From the NCBI GenBank assembly GCA_000310025.1, contig FN648365.1, positions 212,880 through 276,879 of the forward strand: DNA of 64,000 nt. The letters are read 5' to 3'. The number at the start of each line of letters is the position of its first letter. The stretch's first letter is position 1. Under the pieces are notes generated by a model. The model was not told where the DNA came from, did not search any database, and saw only the letters and a list, made by a program, of their open reading frames with translations. Below, piece by piece: positions 10,428 through 22,235 of the stretch. The position numbers and the translations under genes were made by a program. This stretch comes from Ectocarpus siliculosus. Its lineage: Eukaryota; Sar; Phaeophyceae; Ectocarpales; Ectocarpaceae.

Positions 10428-12663
10428 GTAACCCTACGTCGACCGGCAAAGTTTTGTCAAAGAAGTAGACGGGAAGGCGACCCGCTTCATATACCCACGC
10501 ATGTTTAGCCGGGTAACGACCGCTTGCTGCTTTTTTTGTTTGCGTAAACCAAAGTACATGATCACGGTCGTTACGGTGTTGACCACTAGGACGCGGCCGT
10601 GCTGGTGCAAATCTGTTTTGTCAATTTGGGGCTTATTCGTTTTTTTCTAGGTGTGTGCCTGTGTACATATTTTTGTTGTTGACTGTCGCTACAATACCGT
10701 CGTGTGTTGCTGGTGTCACGTCGGTCCGGCTTAACTATTTCATGTCCGTATGTTCGACTCCCTCGATGCGTGTGACTGCCCCTTGCATCCTTGCGTTTCA
10801 CACATTCTCGAAATGAGGTTTGCGCACATACGGGTTGGAATGGAGACGCACAAGGCTCCTTCGGCATCCCAGGCGGCCCAAGCTGGAATGCACGGAGATA
10901 CTTGTCGGCTGTCTCACGGTGAACGGCGCCGCAATGCGTCGAGAAAGGGCGGACAGCCTTTCGGTATCCAGCAGGGAGAAGCTCTGCGCGTGGCATTACC
11001 AGTATCCGCGGAAGAGCGAGTAGAGGTAGTGAGAGCCGCCACGTGGCGCAATGCAGACCATGTGTATGAGACGCGCTCGGTGTGAAGGACTGCTGTCATC
11101 GTGTGCTGTATCTATAGATTGTGATTGTGGTGTATGTCTTTTCTTTGTCTTGTGGGTTTGTTTTATTTTTCCTGCCTCGTTTTCTTCGTCTTTCTCTTCT
11201 TTTCCATAATTTTCCATCTCGTTTGTCCTTTTCGCGTCTGCCTCGGATGGCCTTCTCTCTATCTCTGTGAAGTAGCAAGATTGAACCAGGGGATGCACCT
11301 CTCTCTGACCGTGTGTGTAAACGGAAGCGGGCCCCAGATTTAGGGTCGTTGGTTGAAATTGGCTTGTGGACCGGTGGGGTCCATTTTTTTTAGTATACCT
11401 TTTGTAGGTAAGTTAGCATGGGACGGCGGTAATCACTCTGTTGAGTGTTTTCCAATGGTTTTTAATTGTGAAGACAACAACAACAGTATGGTGTGTGTGC
11501 GATGAGTTCCCGATTGGTTTACCTTGGTTTTGCTGTTTTTTTGTTCGTGCCGTTGAAGGGAGGGGCGGCGGTTGCGTGTACGGTTGAGGAGTGCACCAGC
11601 GTGGTCTTATCTTACCAATGTCTACGAGGAGGGTTTGTGTACCGGTAATGCGCCTGTGTCTCGTTCTAACGGCTACATCTTTTAGGGAAAAGCCCGGTTT
11701 GTATCCGCTGCGTGGACGTCTGTGGAGAGAATAAACAGGGTTCCGTACAGGACGACAACGTAATGTTTCAGAGTTGCTCCGACAACTGAAGACATTTCGT
11801 GCAGAATCTTAAGGAAGGCTAGTGGTGTCAAGTTGGCACACCAACGACATAAGGCGCTACTTCTTGAAACCCACCGACTGATGCTTGTACGAATGTACGG
11901 ATCCCGTCTTGCCTGTTGCACCAAGGCTCTCAAGGTGCCGATCTGATCTTATTTGTTTGAAGGATTGACTCCCTCCACAACGCGCGAAATGTTGGCGATC
12001 ACGTGACCACCAGGTCATGAGATCGATCCTTGCTCGGATGACCTTTTTTTCCCCGAAGGTGACTTTTTTTCTACCAAAAAATATTTTTTGGTTCTCCCCT
12101 ACGTTCTTTGCTCCTCATTTGCGCCACTCTCGCGTTATTCTCCCAGTCCTCACCGAAGACGAAGGACCAACACTTGCAAATGGCGGTCAATAGATTTCAA
12201 CGAAAAAAACAAAAACAATCAGGAATATTTATTCTGGGGCCGGGAAAAAAAAGGACACACTCGACTCCTTAGTGACGATGTTAGTTTGAAACATGAGCAT
12301 TCTCGTTTTGTTCCTGAGGCAGCGCGTATCCTACGCGAACACACCAAGTATACTGTCAAGAAAAGGACCACAAATACCACCGAAACTACAAACCGACTCG
12401 AAATCCGTTTTTCCGATCCGGCCCTGCATTCCCGCACTGAGGGAGTGTACTTTTTTTTTTCTCAAATCACGTACAGCCGAACTCGTATCTGATTTGTGCC
12501 CAATGTACGCCTTCCAGTCGTCGGGGGTGAAAAACAAAATAAACACACACACAAACATGTGGTCACGGCCCCTCAACTCCCTTACTTCCCCCTCCCACAC
12601 TCCACTCCCCCATCAAGGTACACATCGCCCCCCACTCCAGCTATGTGTACTCATCGTCGCCAG
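10428..12663. other. Mostly unexplained; one short candidate exon
   Basis: An ATG at 11502 opens a 47-codon frame beginning MSSRLVYLGFAVFLFVPLK with cysteines after the hydrophobic start, ending at a possible GTAATG donor near 11640. It could be another signal-peptide exon. Positions 11125-11220 are T-rich. Nothing else is supported. Confidence 0.25.
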
Positions 12664-14690
12664 CTATCCGGAACGACAATTGCTGGTCGGAGTAAGGCCA
12701 GACTCTCGTCGTCGTCTCCCCGCTCGTGGTGAGAAGTAGCGCAACATTTTCTGAAGTTGCATCTTGTTGTACTTGGACGGCGGGTTGCCACCGCATTCTT
12801 TGACGTACTCTCTGAGGTCGGTTAACCTCAAACTCCGCCAAGCGCTCGAGCCGATAATCCGGTTAAGCTCCAACTGGCGATCTCTCTGCGCGACAGTGTA
12901 GACTTTGATCGGCCTGGCTGGGTGCCTTTGGTTGTTTCGTGGTCGACCCCTTACCGCCAACCCCCGCCTTCAACTTGTCTTTTAGCGCCATCTCTGCTTT
13001 GCGGTTTTTTAAGCGCTTCTTCAGGTTCGTCAGTTCATTCGTGAACGCGAACATGCGGCAATTGTGCCACTTCTTCAAAACGAAATCGAACAGGTCGTCA
13101 CATTGCTTTGTGCACCCCTTCCCCCCTTTGGGTCCGAGGTGAGGGTCTTCCACGAGACCCACACACCTTGACCATGCCGCCTTGACGGGCTCAGCCGTGG
13201 AAACCACCCTGTATATTTCCGACGGCAAATCACCCAGATACGTCGCCAACAGGGCGGGGTTGAGCAATGCCGACCTATGCCCCATCTCTATTAGTGCACG
13301 CACGAAAAGATAGAAATCAGCTGAAGCGAAAATGATACCCTTCCCTTCCCACGGGTTGTTCCTCTCCTCGACCACGAATTCCAAGCCACTGAAATGAGGG
13401 TAAGCCTCCCGGAACTCCTCAGCGGATGCAACTTTGTGGCTGTTGACAAATGGCAAGAACGCCGAACCGAGACAACGTTGTCTGTTCACGCGTGAAAGGG
13501 AGCTACTTAAAAGCCACCCAGCAATGTTGTACACAAGACGCCGTTGATGAACGTCCAGATCAACGTCGCAGGCAGTATACGCCACTTTGACGAGATGGGC
13601 CTCGTCCAAACATTGCGTGAGGGTCTTGTCAACGACCTGCTCGGAATATGTATCACGGGGGGGGTGTAGCGGGTTGATGGAATCATTGTCACGCCCAAAT
13701 ACAAAAACACCCTAAACACCAAACGAGCTGGTACACCGGCAAGATTCTCGCGCCCATACGACTCTACTTTCCTTCCACGTGCCAACCATTCGAGGCAGAC
13801 TCACCTCGTCAATGCCCCCGAACACGCAAGTGAGTGTGTGAGCGACACGCCGACTCTCCACTCCTAGCTCTTGAGCCTTGCGGACGATGCTCGGCTCGGT
13901 TCAGAACTCCAGTTGCTTCGGAAAGCGCTCGTCCTCCCGCTTCTTCTCGTACGCTAGTGCGCGCTTCGACGAAGGCGGTTGTTGGAATTTTTACCAGAAC
14001 CCCCCACCACCCAAGAATCGCGCCCTTTACTCCCTGAACCAAGAGTAAACCTACGACGATATGCTTGAACCGCTTGTCTTGCCCTAGCCAATGATCCCGG
14101 AGATGTTGCCCAACCAAGCTCACCACCCTCTGGCCTGTCGGGAGCTTGCTGATGATGAAGTCGGCCAGGGCTGCATAGGTCTATCGTGCAAGGAGCATAC
14201 AACGAGCATGGCGGCGACAGCTGAGAACAACGCATATTTATGATTGCTTTAATGGCGCCCCTCTCCTTTCATGGTTGATGGTACCAAGCAAGGTAATCTT
14301 AACCGGATTCTGAAGAGACCCCAGAAAAAACACGATGTTAGCGCGAAGTCGAGACGGTGGCGGCCTTCCCTTCTCACCTGCTGTTCGGCTTGAGGAGTAT
14401 CCGTCTCTTCTGCTCTTGTCTGTTCATCCTCCTCCTCCTCATCTTCCCTGGTGAATGCATCCAGGCATTCATACAGGCGGTCGAAGTCCTCGGAACCTTC
14501 ATCGTCTTGTGCAATACCCTTGATGCCTGTGTCACATACGAAGAATTTGCGCGCGCGTGGGTGGGGGGGGTGGGAGGCACAGATGCCTAAGGTGTCAGTG
14601 AGCAACCGTAATCTATTCCCTATAAGCCGGAGATGGTCTTGGTGTGCCTGACCCACGTGACGACCGCCCAGCCTCCAGGGTACCGCTACC
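12664..14690 (-). CDS. Multi-exon gene with transposase-like exon and SAP-like end
   Basis: The main exon starts at 13711 after TGTTTAG and runs to about 12900. It encodes a helical protein with RRLVYNIAGWLLSSSL, then YRVVSTAEPVKAAWSRC and a basic end (NLKKRLKNRKAEMALKDK). The aligned Y-x-x-A-G-W segment followed by alternating helices resembles the C-terminal region of several eukaryotic DNA transposases; this is an impression, not a family match. Another frame, 12960-12664, carries a SAP-like motif, RSLRLTDLREYVKECGG then KMQLQKMLRYF, typical of DNA-binding tails. Upstream, 14390-14590 holds an acidic exon (TREDEEEEDEQTRAEETD) ending at a GTGAGA donor, and about 14112-14175 a short exon ADFIISKLPTGQ. 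Exon phases were not fully joined. It lies inside the inverted pair 8778/16528, so it may be that element's protein. Confidence 0.45.
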
Positions 14691-16457
14691 ATTCAAGACT
14701 CCTCATCACAAGGCAGCGATTGGGTCTGCTTGATAAAAGTCGCGAGCTGTGCGGCCAAGAGTTCTTACCGCGCATAGACTCCGACCGAGCCATGTATCGA
14801 TAGCAAAATTACGGTGACGTCGTAAACTACAAGTTCGAGCACTCATGTCGGAGTCTTTGAGGAAAAATCTCGAACATGCCCAGGCATCAGTCCTACGGAA
14901 ACCGCAGTGCACGCGTACGAAGCTAGTCTTACCCAAGTCTTCGTCGTCACTCCCATGTTGCTCGGGATTGCTGTGGCTTTTCCCCTCTTCTTCCCCTCCG
15001 GCGATCCTGAGCGAAGACATGGGTGCGGCATCAACAGAGGGAAAATTAGCACCAAGTGCTACCACCATGACACTACTTTACGTCGACGGCGCACACAATC
15101 ACATCGTGCGCTCTCAAAGTTGTCCTCATGCTAACCCTACCCTGCAAATATGCATACCTCTCCCACAGAAAAACCACGAAGACGATGCAGAAGACGATGC
15201 ACGGGCGCAGCACAGACGTCCTCGTCTTCGTCAGAACCATCCCACCCCCCCCCCCTGCCGCCGCCCCGCGCTGGTCGTCCATGATTTCGAAGCGCGATTA
15301 CCCACCTGTCATGGTTTTTTAATTATACGTTGGTGAATGGACAGGCATGTATATAGCCTCGACTTCCCTGTGAGCCCGAATCATGTATCAACATAGTGGC
15401 GGGCACACTCATAAAGAAATGCACATCCGTACGAGCAATGATATTGCGGTCGCGTCCTGTCGTAGTCTCGCTGTCAAGAGGAATTCCAGACACGATTGCA
15501 CACTCCGGAATCCACCAGACAAAATATGATACAACCAGGTGACAGACCTCGCGCTACACTGCCGTGCTTTGGTGCCCCCCTGTCCACCTACCCTCCTACC
15601 CTCCACCAGACTCTGCGTTGGTCGGGCTGTTTTGACGGTTATAGGGTAGGTTGCATGAGAGACCACACACCCGTGCACGCTGATTTCAAAGCAACGATTA
15701 CTCCACAGCGAAGAAGATGCATAAACGTAACGATGTGTTTTCGGAAAGCTCTCTAGGAGACAGCTTCAACGCGGCCGTTTTGGCACCGCCACGCTTGATA
15801 TCGTGGAGAAATGGAGCTGTGATACCGGTTCAGGGGGGTGGTATCTTATGTCACCTACCTGTTGGCATACGTTGCCTCCAGCGTCGGGTTTGCAACGTCC
15901 ACATCAGGCACCCAATTAATTCCACACGGCAGAGAGTATAAGAGTAAGTATCTGTTTGGGTCATCTCCCACGCCCCTGAGGGACGTCGGCGATACACAAA
16001 CCCACAGGACGTGACATGTGTCAACTGCTGTGTCCTTGCGGGACCACTGAATTTGAACTGAAACCAACAAGTTTTCTCACAAGTACGAAGCGAGTTGAAG
16101 ATCAATTGCCGTGAAACTTTGCAATATCAGAGGAAAGGTAGTTGACTACGGAGGGACAGCAACCGTTGCGTACGGGAAAGCTTAGTAGCCGAGAGCGGCA
16201 GAGAAGGGCCCTAGCACCTCGCTGCTGCTGGTTTGAACTGAGTTGTAACATTTTTCAGTTTTTCTCCCCGCACCTGTTGCGGATTGAGCCCAATTCTCCT
16301 GCACGACGTTGCCAGGTGTATGCAGCCACGTTCTCGCACCCTAGCGAGGAGAAGCACTCTCCTGGTGTGCTCCACTTCTTGCGTTTGTGGGGCGAAGTGG
16401 GGCCAAGCCGGGGGGTTTCGTATGTTTTTTCGAAGCTTTTTTGGGGGGCAAAATTCC
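14691..16457. other. No confident gene
   Basis: Open frames on both strands lack domains. The 13-mer TCCCTGTGAGCCC (shared with the hairpin at 2135) is at 15365-15377. First exons of the minus-strand gene at 12664-14690 may lie here. Confidence 0.3.
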
Positions 16458-16528
16458 GGCGCGCATTGCGGACAGCTTTTATATAGGAAATTTGGGAGTG
16501 ATCGGCCTATGGTTATTATAGTCATAGT
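16458..16528 (-). repeat. Right block of the inverted repeat pair
   Basis: Reverse complement of the left block at 8778-8848: the 33-base part is at 16496-16528, the 14-base part GGCGCGCATTGCGG at 16458-16471, with 24 bases between. No target-site duplication is evident outside the blocks. Confidence 0.8.
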
Positions 16529-16723
16529 CTTTGCTTGTTCCTCCGCACACACACATTGAATAACTACAATCGCGTGTTGTTGCCGGCATTGCGATGACCT
16601 CGAGACTTTTTTCCCCTTGGCGAGATGACTCCCAAGGTTGCCGCACGGCCGAGATTGCCAAGGTACAAAATTCAGAAAATGAGGCACATCCACCTTGGCA
16701 AGGTGGGGGGGGGAGGGGTATTT

Positions 16724-17067
16724 TGTTATGGTATTTGGACCCTTGGACTTGGATACCATCTGGGGCGGGTATATCTTTCAGGAATATCCCGACCACCTGC
16801 CCAGGTTCCTAGTATTCCGACTTTAGGCAGGTAGCAGTACAATGGTTACTAGCAGTAGCAAGCGAGTGCAAGCGTTCCACCTTGCTCAGTGTCTTGCCTG
16901 GTGTTCCCTGGTGTCTTGCCTGGGAGTGAGCGATAGCGAGCGACTGAGAGAGAAAGGAAGGATAAGGAAGGAAACAGACTGAAGAAGCGAAGCGGCTCCA
17001 ACCTGCACACAGTGGTCGGACTAGCTCCACACTAAACCCGCGTCAGAGATCGTCACATCTCGTCACA
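16724..17067 (+). repeat. 5' LTR of the gypsy element
   Basis: It begins TGTTATGG and ends TCACA (TG...CA). It is almost identical to 27581-27923. Within it lies a short AGCGAGTGCAAGC / AGCGATAGCGAGCGAC repetitive patch. The preceding four bases ATTT are the target duplication. Confidence 0.95.
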
Positions 17068-17129
17068 CTTGGCCTCGTCTTGGATTCGAACGTGAGTCGC
17101 TTCTACTTTTTAGTTTCTTTTCGGGTGCA

Positions 17130-19979
17130 GTGGAAAAAAGTTTTCTGCTGTGGGATTCCTTGGGTAGACATATCTCTCTCTCTCGTAAGCTTGAGCTCGC
17201 CACCATGGCAGCACTCACAGGCGGCGGCGCCGACTCATCCGCAGCCAGCCCACGCAGCACCAATAGTGCTCCACGTAGCTCTGCTTCTAGTGGCAACAGC
17301 TCCCCGGCTTCGACACATTCCGCTACCTCCACGGACGCCACTCAAATACACTCGTTGCTGCAGCATGCAGCCTCATCTTTAGGGTCTCTGGTCGAACATG
17401 CAATTGCACCTTCGGTTGCACAAAGCACATCCGTGCCTCGTGATACACACGAAACACCCTTCGACACTAGTAGCACACTGGCCGCCAATGATACCCCACT
17501 GACCGACAATGCTGCTTCAAGCGACGCCATTCTCGCCACGCAAGCACACACTCTGCAAAGTTCGGACATGCCTTTTCTTACTGAAGGGCCTTCAATCGGC
17601 ATTTCCCACAACGCAAGTGACACGGCAGAACAAAATGCTGCCATCGCCACAACTTCTGCTGTTGTAGAAAACGAGTCTACCGCCATACGCGCCACACCTG
17701 AACACGACACTACGCTCTTTCAGCGCACGCTTGACGCCATTGATGAGGATCACTCCAGCGAAATCCGCGCTCTGCCCGACACAGCTATCGCCATGCAATC
17801 GACAATTAGCACCGACAATTTTGGCACTTCTCCGCGTGCCCATCGCACATCTCCGGAGATCGCAGAACTCGGCAATATTTCATCGGTTGCCGAATCTTCT
17901 GCACATAACGCTGCCAATTTCTCGACACTTTCTGGGCCCACTACACCGCCTGCGACATTGCCTGCTGCTTCCGACAATAATGACGCTGTGCTCTCTGCAA
18001 TTAATGCTGCACTCATGCACTCCACGCCGCATGCCGACGCCCACTTCGCTGTATGGGAACATGAAAACTCGTTCGATCTTGACACGTTGTTTACCACCCC
18101 CCTTCAGAGCGTGACACAGCAGTCTCCCGCCCTATCCCAACAACGGCGTGAGCTCATGTACCGTTCTCGCTTTGAGCTTTCGCCTACTGAACTCAATACA
18201 CGCATCAGCCTACAGCAGCACGCCCGCGCACAGCGTTACGCTGCTCGCACCGCTCGACAGCAGCGCACCTTGCCCTCTTCAGACATCGCACAGCCGTCAA
18301 TGAACGACAATGAGCACGTCACAACAATCGCATGCCTCAGGCTCATCACGCAACCCAATAGTCATGAACGTTCGATCCAACTCGCACTCGGATGTTTTTG
18401 ATCAACACTACAATGCGTGGCCTTTAGCTAGCGATGACCACTGGTACACGGTCTTCCAGGTTTCTGAGAGTTTCACATCCAGAAAACTGCAATCACTTTG
18501 GACGCCACTAGTATCACGACACGAACGAGAACAAGCCTTCCGCGACAATCAAGGACTTTGCCTCAACTGCCATTCAACCGCACACTCCATGCGCAACTGT
18601 GATCAGCCTTTCACCAACCGTTCTGGCATTCTCAACGAAGATCTCCGCCACCTCAACGACAATGACGACACATTCCAAACCTGGCTTCAGCGGTTACGAT
18701 GCCACAGGACGACCCGTGGTCCCAACAGACAGCAGTCCAACCGCCAAAACTCGAACCGCCGCACCAACAACCGGCGCAACAACAATCGCGGCTACAACAG
18801 CTACAACAACCACGGCAATGGTAACAACAACAGCTACGGCAATGGAAACCACACCCACTCCAGCGGCAACAACAACGCCAATGCCTACAACGGCCAACAA
18901 CAGGGCTCTCTCAACCGGCCCAATCTGCTGCCTCGGCACAATCCGTCAATACCGTCAATTCTCAAGACGCACGCCTTCACGGCAATCAGTCGTCCAACGC
19001 CACCGGCACCAGAAACGGACGCGGATGACTCCGCAACGGCGGTACGCCCTCCGTCCCCGTGCCGCCGACAGCACCACAGGGAGAACTGCACACTTCTGCC
19101 TCCGGCACACATGCACTTCGCGCAACACACGACAATTCGACTTCGGACACGTCAATAAAACAACGCATGCCGACAACCGACACTACAATCGGCCCTCGCC
19201 ATCCTCGCACTGCTAGCAATGCACAGCCTAGCACTGCCAACACTAAACAGGGAGAACTGCAACCGTATTCTGCCACAGGCACACCTGCACTTCGCGCAGC
19301 ACACGCCAATCACGCCTCTGCTCCGTCAATACCCTCACCGTCTTCGACAACCGGGATCTCCACCGGCTCTCGCAACAGCGGCACTACGAGGTCAGCTCCG
19401 CCTCGCACTACCGCCACGTATGATTACAGTTCTCTCCCGCCAGCTCAGTCAACCGCCACTCCAAGGATTCGCCCCCCTGGAGAGACGACGGCTTTGAGGC
19501 GTGGGTACACTGCACGATCGCCAGAAACCCATTCGGCATCATCATGCGACACCGGCAATGTTCCACATACCAGTAATGTCCTAGGACCTCAGCAGGTGGC
19601 TCCTGCAGCGGGCCCACCGGCAGACACTGGCAGTGCAACACTTTCGACAATTTTCGAACCGGTGCATGGACCAAGCTCTTCACAAGATGTACAGCGACCT
19701 CCAGAAAATTACGCCGCCGCTACAGCTAGTTCTACTGTATTAACCCAGAGTTCTACCCGTACCCGCGAAGGTGCTGACCCCACACTCTCCGAAGGACGCT
19801 TTGACAGAACCCCGCTAAAAGAATGGGAAGCTCGCGCCCCCTGTCAGGGTGGACTAGACCAGAGCCACCTGCTTCTACTCGACTCAATCGACTACTACCA
19901 GGAACGTCTACTCCAAGCGATGACGACACTCGGAGCCAGCGGACCTCCGACTGTCCGCCACTTGATTCAGCGGCTGTAA
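17130..19979 (+). CDS. Gypsy element, gag-like region
   Basis: Three overlapping frames cover the region. The first (an in-context ATG lies at 17204, GCCACCATGG) is Ser/Thr/Ala-rich and looks disordered. The middle frame contains a CCHC zinc knuckle, CLNCHSTAHSMRNC, at 18559-18600, followed by an Asn/Gly/Tyr-rich stretch. The third is again Pro/Ser/Thr-rich. A zinc knuckle after a helical segment is the mark of nucleocapsid; the rest is low-complexity and not family-specific. In intact relatives this protein forms the particle and binds the RNA. Confidence 0.7.
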
Positions 19980-20446
19980 CAGCGCCATCAACTGAGCCAC
20001 GACAATACAGGCACTTTCCTCAGAGCTCTCGGAACCACCGACAGCCTCACGACACTGCCTTTGATGCCACACAAGAGTACGTCAATAATAACGTCATTCT
20101 TTTCTGGCAACCGCCCTCCATTTTCTCTCAATGGACACCTTCGACATTTTCGGTCGATGGAGTGGAATACTCCTGTGCCGAACAATTCTTCGCGGCATCT
20201 AAGGCACGACACTTCGGCGACAAAAGCATGCTTCACAACATCATGCTTTCTTCAGACCCAACAATGCACAAGCGCTACGGACGACAAGTGCGTGGCTTCA
20301 CGCAACAGGAATGGGAAAAGGTGAGAGAATACATCGTGCTTGTGGGCACTTTCGAGAAATTCTCCCAAAACCCTGCCATGCGTCAATATCTTCTCAATAC
20401 AGGCAGCAGCATTCTAGCCGAAGCCAGCCCTTTCGACAATACATAG
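19823..20446 (+). CDS. Gypsy element, NADAR-like (YbiA/DUF1768-type) domain
   Basis: The C-terminal part of this frame, about 20080-20440, matches the NADAR fold pattern: an aromatic start VILFWQPPSIFSQW, FSVDGVEYSCAEQFFAASKA (the conserved V-D-G-x-x-Y...E-x-x-F/Y-x-A-x-K block), then a basic helix MHKRYGRQVRGFTQQEW and the helix FSQNPAMRQYLLNTG. NADAR proteins are known as N-glycosidases acting on ADP-ribose-type substrates; some members remove ADP-ribose from DNA bases. Here the domain sits between gag and protease in a retrotransposon. The family call rests on motif recognition only. Its role in the element is unknown; it could counter host ADP-ribosylation. Confidence 0.8.
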   Translation: MGSSRPLSGWTRPEPPASTRLNRLLPGTSTPSDDDTRSQRTSDCPPLDSAAVTAPSTEPRQYRHFPQSSRNHRQPHDTAFDATQEYVNNNVILFWQPPSIFSQWTPSTFSVDGVEYSCAEQFFAASKARHFGDKSMLHNIMLSSDPTMHKRYGRQVRGFTQQEWEKVREYIVLVGTFEKFSQNPAMRQYLLNTGSSILAEASPFDNT

Positions 20447-20455
20447 GGCATCGGC

Positions 20456-21850
20456 ATGAGAGCCGATCACCCCGAGGCAGCCAACCCCTCCAACTGGACA
20501 GGCAAAAATTTACTTGGGAAGGCACTTCAATCGGTTAGAGACTTGCTTCGCTCCTCTGCACCACTACCGATGTCGCCACTGGAAAACCCCACCGACTCCG
20601 CACTCGACAATAACGGCATTCACGAGATCAACACCGACACTCAGCAAGCGACCAATCCAACTTCAGAGTCACCCCCAGAGCCAACGGGTATCAACGCTCT
20701 GGGGCCCTCTGATGCGCCTCCCGACTACGACGACGACATTCTCCACATTTCGGCCGCCAATTTCCACGTCGACAATCACCCCAAAGTACTTGCTGAACAT
20801 GGACCAGGTCTCGTTGACGGTATTGTCACCGTTGACGACGCTTCACAATCCACCAAAGTGCGCATACACTCAGGTTCCGCAACTTCAGGTTACCGCTGCG
20901 GCGCTCTCCTGGACTCCGGCTCTCCAGCCACGTTCATCAACAGCAACGCTCTCGGCACCATGCGAGCCACAGGATGCACGACACAAGACTGCATCGCCAC
21001 TAACAACACTCGCTCTTGGGGAGGATTCGGTAGCGCTCAACCACTCGTCACTAATCAGATGGTACGTCTCAGTGTTCAATTTTTTCACAAGGACCAACCC
21101 ACTGCTTCACTCGCCGTCTGGGCTCATGTAGTTCCAGCCAACACCATGCGACAGCCACTTCTACTAGGACGCGACAGCTTCATGCGCTATACCAACCGCA
21201 CCTACACCGTGCTACCTACGCCTTCTCCAACACAACGCGTGCTGGGAGAATATGCTTTCTCTCACCACCAAGCCTGCGGCGCCTCAGCCTACATTCCAGA
21301 TCCCTCTGCAGCTCCAGGAAGATTCCACCTCGAATACGCTGGAAAATCTGGAATCTCTCTCTCGTCAAATCACCAATTGGTCGAAGTAAACCTCGTCCGC
21401 GCCAATGGATATCCTGCTCTGGAAGGCCACTACATAGTCGACACTATTGCAGATTTGTCCCCTTCAGACGAACTGTTCGTGTCTCACGGCCGCCAATTTC
21501 TACCTCTAGCAGGATGCGCAGAGCTTGAACCGGGCGACATATTAGGTACAGCAGCCGCCCCTCTCATGCGTGTATCTATCGACACTATCCAACAATTTAG
21601 CGACAGGCAACAGTCAAATCACTTCCAAGTGCCAGGGCCAACACACTCTGCCGATGCGGCACACTGTGATGATCCCTTCATCGGCAACGTATCTACCGGC
21701 AATAACGGGGAACCTGCACCGCACTCCCCTCCCCCTCCCAACAATCCGTCTCCATCGACACTTCCACCACAGGAGCTTCTGGACCGCTTAGATGCCGCTC
21801 AACAGAAAAGCTTCCTATCTCTTTGGGACCGCCTACCGCTGCACATGTGA
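20456..21850 (+). CDS. Gypsy element, retropepsin-like protease frame
   Basis: The frame contains the aspartic-protease signature ALLDSGSPATFINSNAL near 20900-20950 (D-S-G catalytic triplet) and a second block LLLGRDSFMRY near 21155, which corresponds to the conserved G-R-D/N end of retropepsins. About 100 residues separate the two, as in single-lobe retroviral-type proteases that act as dimers. Residues before the protease are acidic and Pro-rich; residues after it form an additional beta-rich segment and a Pro/Ser linker. It would cut the element's polyprotein. Confidence 0.8.
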   Translation: MRADHPEAANPSNWTGKNLLGKALQSVRDLLRSSAPLPMSPLENPTDSALDNNGIHEINTDTQQATNPTSESPPEPTGINALGPSDAPPDYDDDILHISAANFHVDNHPKVLAEHGPGLVDGIVTVDDASQSTKVRIHSGSATSGYRCGALLDSGSPATFINSNALGTMRATGCTTQDCIATNNTRSWGGFGSAQPLVTNQMVRLSVQFFHKDQPTASLAVWAHVVPANTMRQPLLLGRDSFMRYTNRTYTVLPTPSPTQRVLGEYAFSHHQACGASAYIPDPSAAPGRFHLEYAGKSGISLSSNHQLVEVNLVRANGYPALEGHYIVDTIADLSPSDELFVSHGRQFLPLAGCAELEPGDILGTAAAPLMRVSIDTIQQFSDRQQSNHFQVPGPTHSADAAHCDDPFIGNVSTGNNGEPAPHSPPPPNNPSPSTLPPQELLDRLDAAQQKSFLSLWDRLPLHM

Positions 21851-22235
21851 GCCATTACGTTCAATCTACACGGCGAAGGCTGGACGCCTGCCGTCATAGA
21901 TGAACTCGCTGATGTCTTACACAACTTCCGGGACGTCTTCTCCACTTCACCAACGGACCTGGGCTGCTGCCCGCTGCTACCGTTCTAAATCGACATTCCG
22001 GACGGCTCCCCACCGGTGCGAACCAAGCCTTACCGCATGAACCCTCTGGTCGCCAAACAAGTGGAAGCCATTTTGGATAAATACCTCGCGGCAGGTTTAA
22101 TCCAACACTCACTCCACTTCTCCGTACTGCAGCCCCATCGTCGTCATTCCCAAGAAATCTGGTGGGCTTCGCATCACCGTCAATTACCAGAAACTCAACC
22201 GCATCAGCAGCTTTAGTCAACTACCTGTTCCTCGT

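Noticed and set aside
8778-16528. Target-site duplication outside the inverted blocks
   Set aside because: Flanking bases (GAGAAAA left, CTTTGCT right) do not match, so the segment is reported as a candidate only.
19823-20446. A host NADAR gene into which the retrotransposon inserted
   Set aside because: The frame lies well inside a pair of matching LTRs, between gag and protease on the same strand, so it belongs to the element.
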